A stretch of DNA of 64,000 bases. Origin: CAYLYP01 sp964387795. GTDB lineage: Bacteria > Bacteroidota > Bacteroidia > Bacteroidales > UBA7960. Positions within the stretch are counted from its first letter, which is position 1. Every line of letters starts with the position of its first letter. Below, in pieces: positions 62,286 to 64,000 of the stretch. Location of the stretch: contig CAYLYP010000004.1 of the NCBI GenBank assembly GCA_964387795.1, forward strand, positions 1 through 64,000, given 5' to 3'. A program made the position numbers and the translations under genes. The notes under the pieces are model-generated. The model was given only the letters and a program-made list of their open reading frames with translations. It made no database searches and was not told the origin of the DNA.

Positions 62286-64000
62286 CTAATCTGATGGAGA
62301 TGGTTCCGGTAAGCTTATTTCAATGTCGCTTTGGGCATATATACTTTCTGCCAGTTTAAGCAATCTGATAAACTCTGCACGGTATCCTTCAGTATCCCTG
62401 CCTTTGTTGTTTTGAGCAAGTTCAATGGTGTTTGCAAAGCCCGCATTGCCTTTAAAAGGCGAATCCCTAAGAATCATTGCATATTGGGCAACAGCCGCTG
62501 CAAACAAAAAATCTTCCGAACAGTCCTTCATTTTCTTGCTTTTATTTGGAACAATTGTTTTTACAAGAGCGCTTTTTTCTTCTGTCGGACTTTTATACCG
62601 TATTGAAATCTGTGCCAACTCCCCTTTAAAATCAGGATTGCTAATCACGTTCTGATTTTGATACCTCAATTCGGAAGGTATGATGATGTTTTCAGACTCT
62701 TTTTCATCTGTAATGATTTCATAAAGTGCAGTTACACTTGAGCCTGCCCCAAGCTCTCCTGCATCTTTTGAGTCATCATTAAAATCCTCATTGTTTAGGA
62801 GCCTGTTTTCATATCCGATAAGACGATAGGCTTTTACATGAACAGGATTAAACTCTGCCTGGATTTTTACGTCACTTGCAATGGTCAATAAGGTAGCTCC
62901 CATTTGCTCAACAAAGACCTTTTGGGCTTCCATCAGGTTATCTATATAGGCATAATTCCCATTGCCTTTGTTCGAGAGCAATTCGAGTTTGTCATCCTTA
63001 TAGTTTCCCATCCCAAATCCAAGGATTGATAGAAAAATGCCTTCTTTTCGTTTTTCTTCAATAATCCTTTCCAGTTCTGCATATGACGTAACACCAACAT
63101 TAAAATCTCCATCAGTGCATAGGATAATACGGTTGTTCCCATTGGGGATGTAGTTTTCCTTTGCAATTTGATAAGCCATTAAGATACCGCCGCTTCCGTA
63201 TGTGCCTCCCCCTGCTTCAAGACTACCGAGCGAAGCAATGATCTTTTCTTTTTCGTTGCCTGCTGTTGCAGGAAGATTGATTTTGCTTGTGCCGGCATAG
63301 GTTACAATAGCTACTTTATCTTGTGCGCGTAGTTGATTTACCAAAAGACGCAGTGATTTCTTTATGAGTGGCAGCCTGTTGCTTTGCCACATTGATCCTG
63401 ATACATCAATTAATAAAACAAGGTTTGCAGGGGGCATTTTTTTTGTGTCTATCTCTTTTCCCATAATCCCAATATGCAGTATCTTATGATTGGGGTTCCA
63501 GGGACAAGGGCCATACTCGGTATATATTGAAAATATTTCTTCCTTTTTGGGTTGTGGGTAGGTGTATTTGAAGTAATTGATGAGTTCTTCGGTCCGTATC
63601 GCATCCTTTGGGACTGTTTTCCCTTCATTTATATGGCGCCTCATGTTTGTATATGAAGCCTGATCAACATCTATGGAAAAAGTTGATAATGGCTCATGTG
63701 TGGTGGATTTAAAACCATTATCATGGATATATTGATAACTGTCCTGGCTTAGATTGTTATAATTAAATGACATTGCTCCCTGGGGTCTGTATGATGAATA
63801 GTTTTCAACCCTTTCAACAACGCAAAACACTACCTCCTCAACAACTTCTTCTTCTATTTCAACAACGGCTAAAAGCTCAAGTTCAGTATTTTTGATTTCT
63901 CCTTTCTTTACACTTACTTCAAGTTTGTTTATTGGATCATAATTATGAATGGCTTCTGCCATTGCGCTTAGTTCATAGGTTCCGGGCTGAAGCTTATCAA
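62286..64000 (-). CDS. VWA domain protein (YfbK-like), N-terminus cut off
   Basis: The reading frame continues past the window edge; the Met at 63962 is internal (upstream codons read DKLQPGTYELSA). The visible ~570 residues begin with the end of a CarboxypepD_reg-like domain (LQPGTYELSAMAEAI). Then comes an acidic linker with poly-Glu/Val, the segment FKSTTHEPLSTFSIDVDQASY that precedes VWA in YfbK proteins, and a VWA domain (~180-360) with an intact MIDAS DVSGSMW. A YfbK-type C-terminal domain ends the protein. Probably surface-exposed and Mg-dependent in binding a partner. Function unknown. Confidence 0.88.
   Translation of the reverse strand, partial: DKLQPGTYELSAMAEAIHNYDPINKLEVSVKKGEIKNTELELLAVVEIEEEVVEEVVFCVVERVENYSSYRPQGAMSFNYNNLSQDSYQYIHDNGFKSTTHEPLSTFSIDVDQASYTNMRRHINEGKTVPKDAIRTEELINYFKYTYPQPKKEEIFSIYTEYGPCPWNPNHKILHIGIMGKEIDTKKMPPANLVLLIDVSGSMWQSNRLPLIKKSLRLLVNQLRAQDKVAIVTYAGTSKINLPATAGNEKEKIIASLGSLEAGGGTYGSGGILMAYQIAKENYIPNGNNRIILCTDGDFNVGVTSYAELERIIEEKRKEGIFLSILGFGMGNYKDDKLELLSNKGNGNYAYIDNLMEAQKVFVEQMGATLLTIASDVKIQAEFNPVHVKAYRLIGYENRLLNNEDFNDDSKDAGELGAGSSVTALYEIITDEKESENIIIPSELRYQNQNVISNPDFKGELAQISIRYKSPTEEKSALVKTIVPNKSKKMKDCSEDFLFAAAVAQYAMILRDSPFKGNAGFANTIELAQNNKGRDTEGYRAEFIRLLKLAESIYAQSDIEISLPEPSPSD

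Overview
The window is a chromosomal stretch from a member of the Bacteroidota (Bacteroidetes). Support comes from type IX secretion (T9SS) sorting domains, a SprE/PorW-like lipoprotein, a TonB-receptor/DUF4249 pair, DUF6266, the long (611-aa) form of IspG, a split F-type ATP synthase operon with a bactofilin upstream, promoters of the TTTG-N17-21-TAnnTTTG type and near absence of Shine-Dalgarno sites. The order or family cannot be fixed from sequence alone. No rRNA, CRISPR array, prophage or intact insertion sequence is visible; the only RNA gene seen is tRNA-Cys(GCA).

Layout. 1-2.5 kb: end of a rhomboid protease, RNase Z and a degenerate cyanophycin-synthetase-like protein. 2.5-4.2 kb: an 11-bp repeat array, a DUF6266 gene and REP-like hairpins. 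4.2-14.1 kb (minus strand): mscL, CoA-binding protein, idi, DUF116 protein, lipoprotein, LytTR response regulator with its LytS-type kinase, GT2 glycosyltransferase, ispG and a ProXp-ala-like deacylase. 14.2-22.1 kb: three tandem ~860-aa secreted propeller proteins with C-terminal sorting domains; the middle one is a chimera made by unequal crossing-over. 22.3-31.9 kb (minus strand): ferritin, then in transcription order sprE, bactofilin, a small membrane protein and atpB-E-F-H-A-G (atpD and atpC lie elsewhere). 32-34.4 kb: hypothetical genes bounded by inverted copies of a dispersed repeat. 34.6-38.5 kb (plus strand): a second 11-bp array, then M23 peptidase, dxr and rseP. 38.8-47.0 kb (minus strand): SdiA-regulated-like lipoprotein, HSL-type hydrolase, GNAT, zinc metallopeptidase, a repeat-built mobile-looking element, MBL hydrolase, an ankyrin protein with DnaJ-type zinc motifs and a small exported protein. 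47.4-62.2 kb (mostly plus strand): TonB receptor, DUF4249, CDF transporter, MFS transporter, S9 peptidase, glyA, CapA-SPOR protein, rmuC, folB and tRNA-Cys. 62.3-64 kb (minus strand): a VWA protein running off the end.

How the genes fit together. Three isoprenoid genes (dxr, ispG, idi) show an MEP pathway plus a type I IPP isomerase, at three separate places. SprE and the three sorting-domain proteins belong to one secretion route: the former is a T9SS/gliding component, the latter are probable cargo. Most of the rest is housekeeping.

The most unusual content is structural: a precisely mappable unequal crossover with a 2,651-bp period; two 9 x 11-bp arrays that switch from G-rich to C-rich units; a dispersed repeat whose copies include one forming the leader of atpH; a possible attenuator between atpE and atpF; and a shortened cyanophycin-synthetase homologue in which most of the ATP-grasp domain is gone and a four-cysteine cluster sits in its place.
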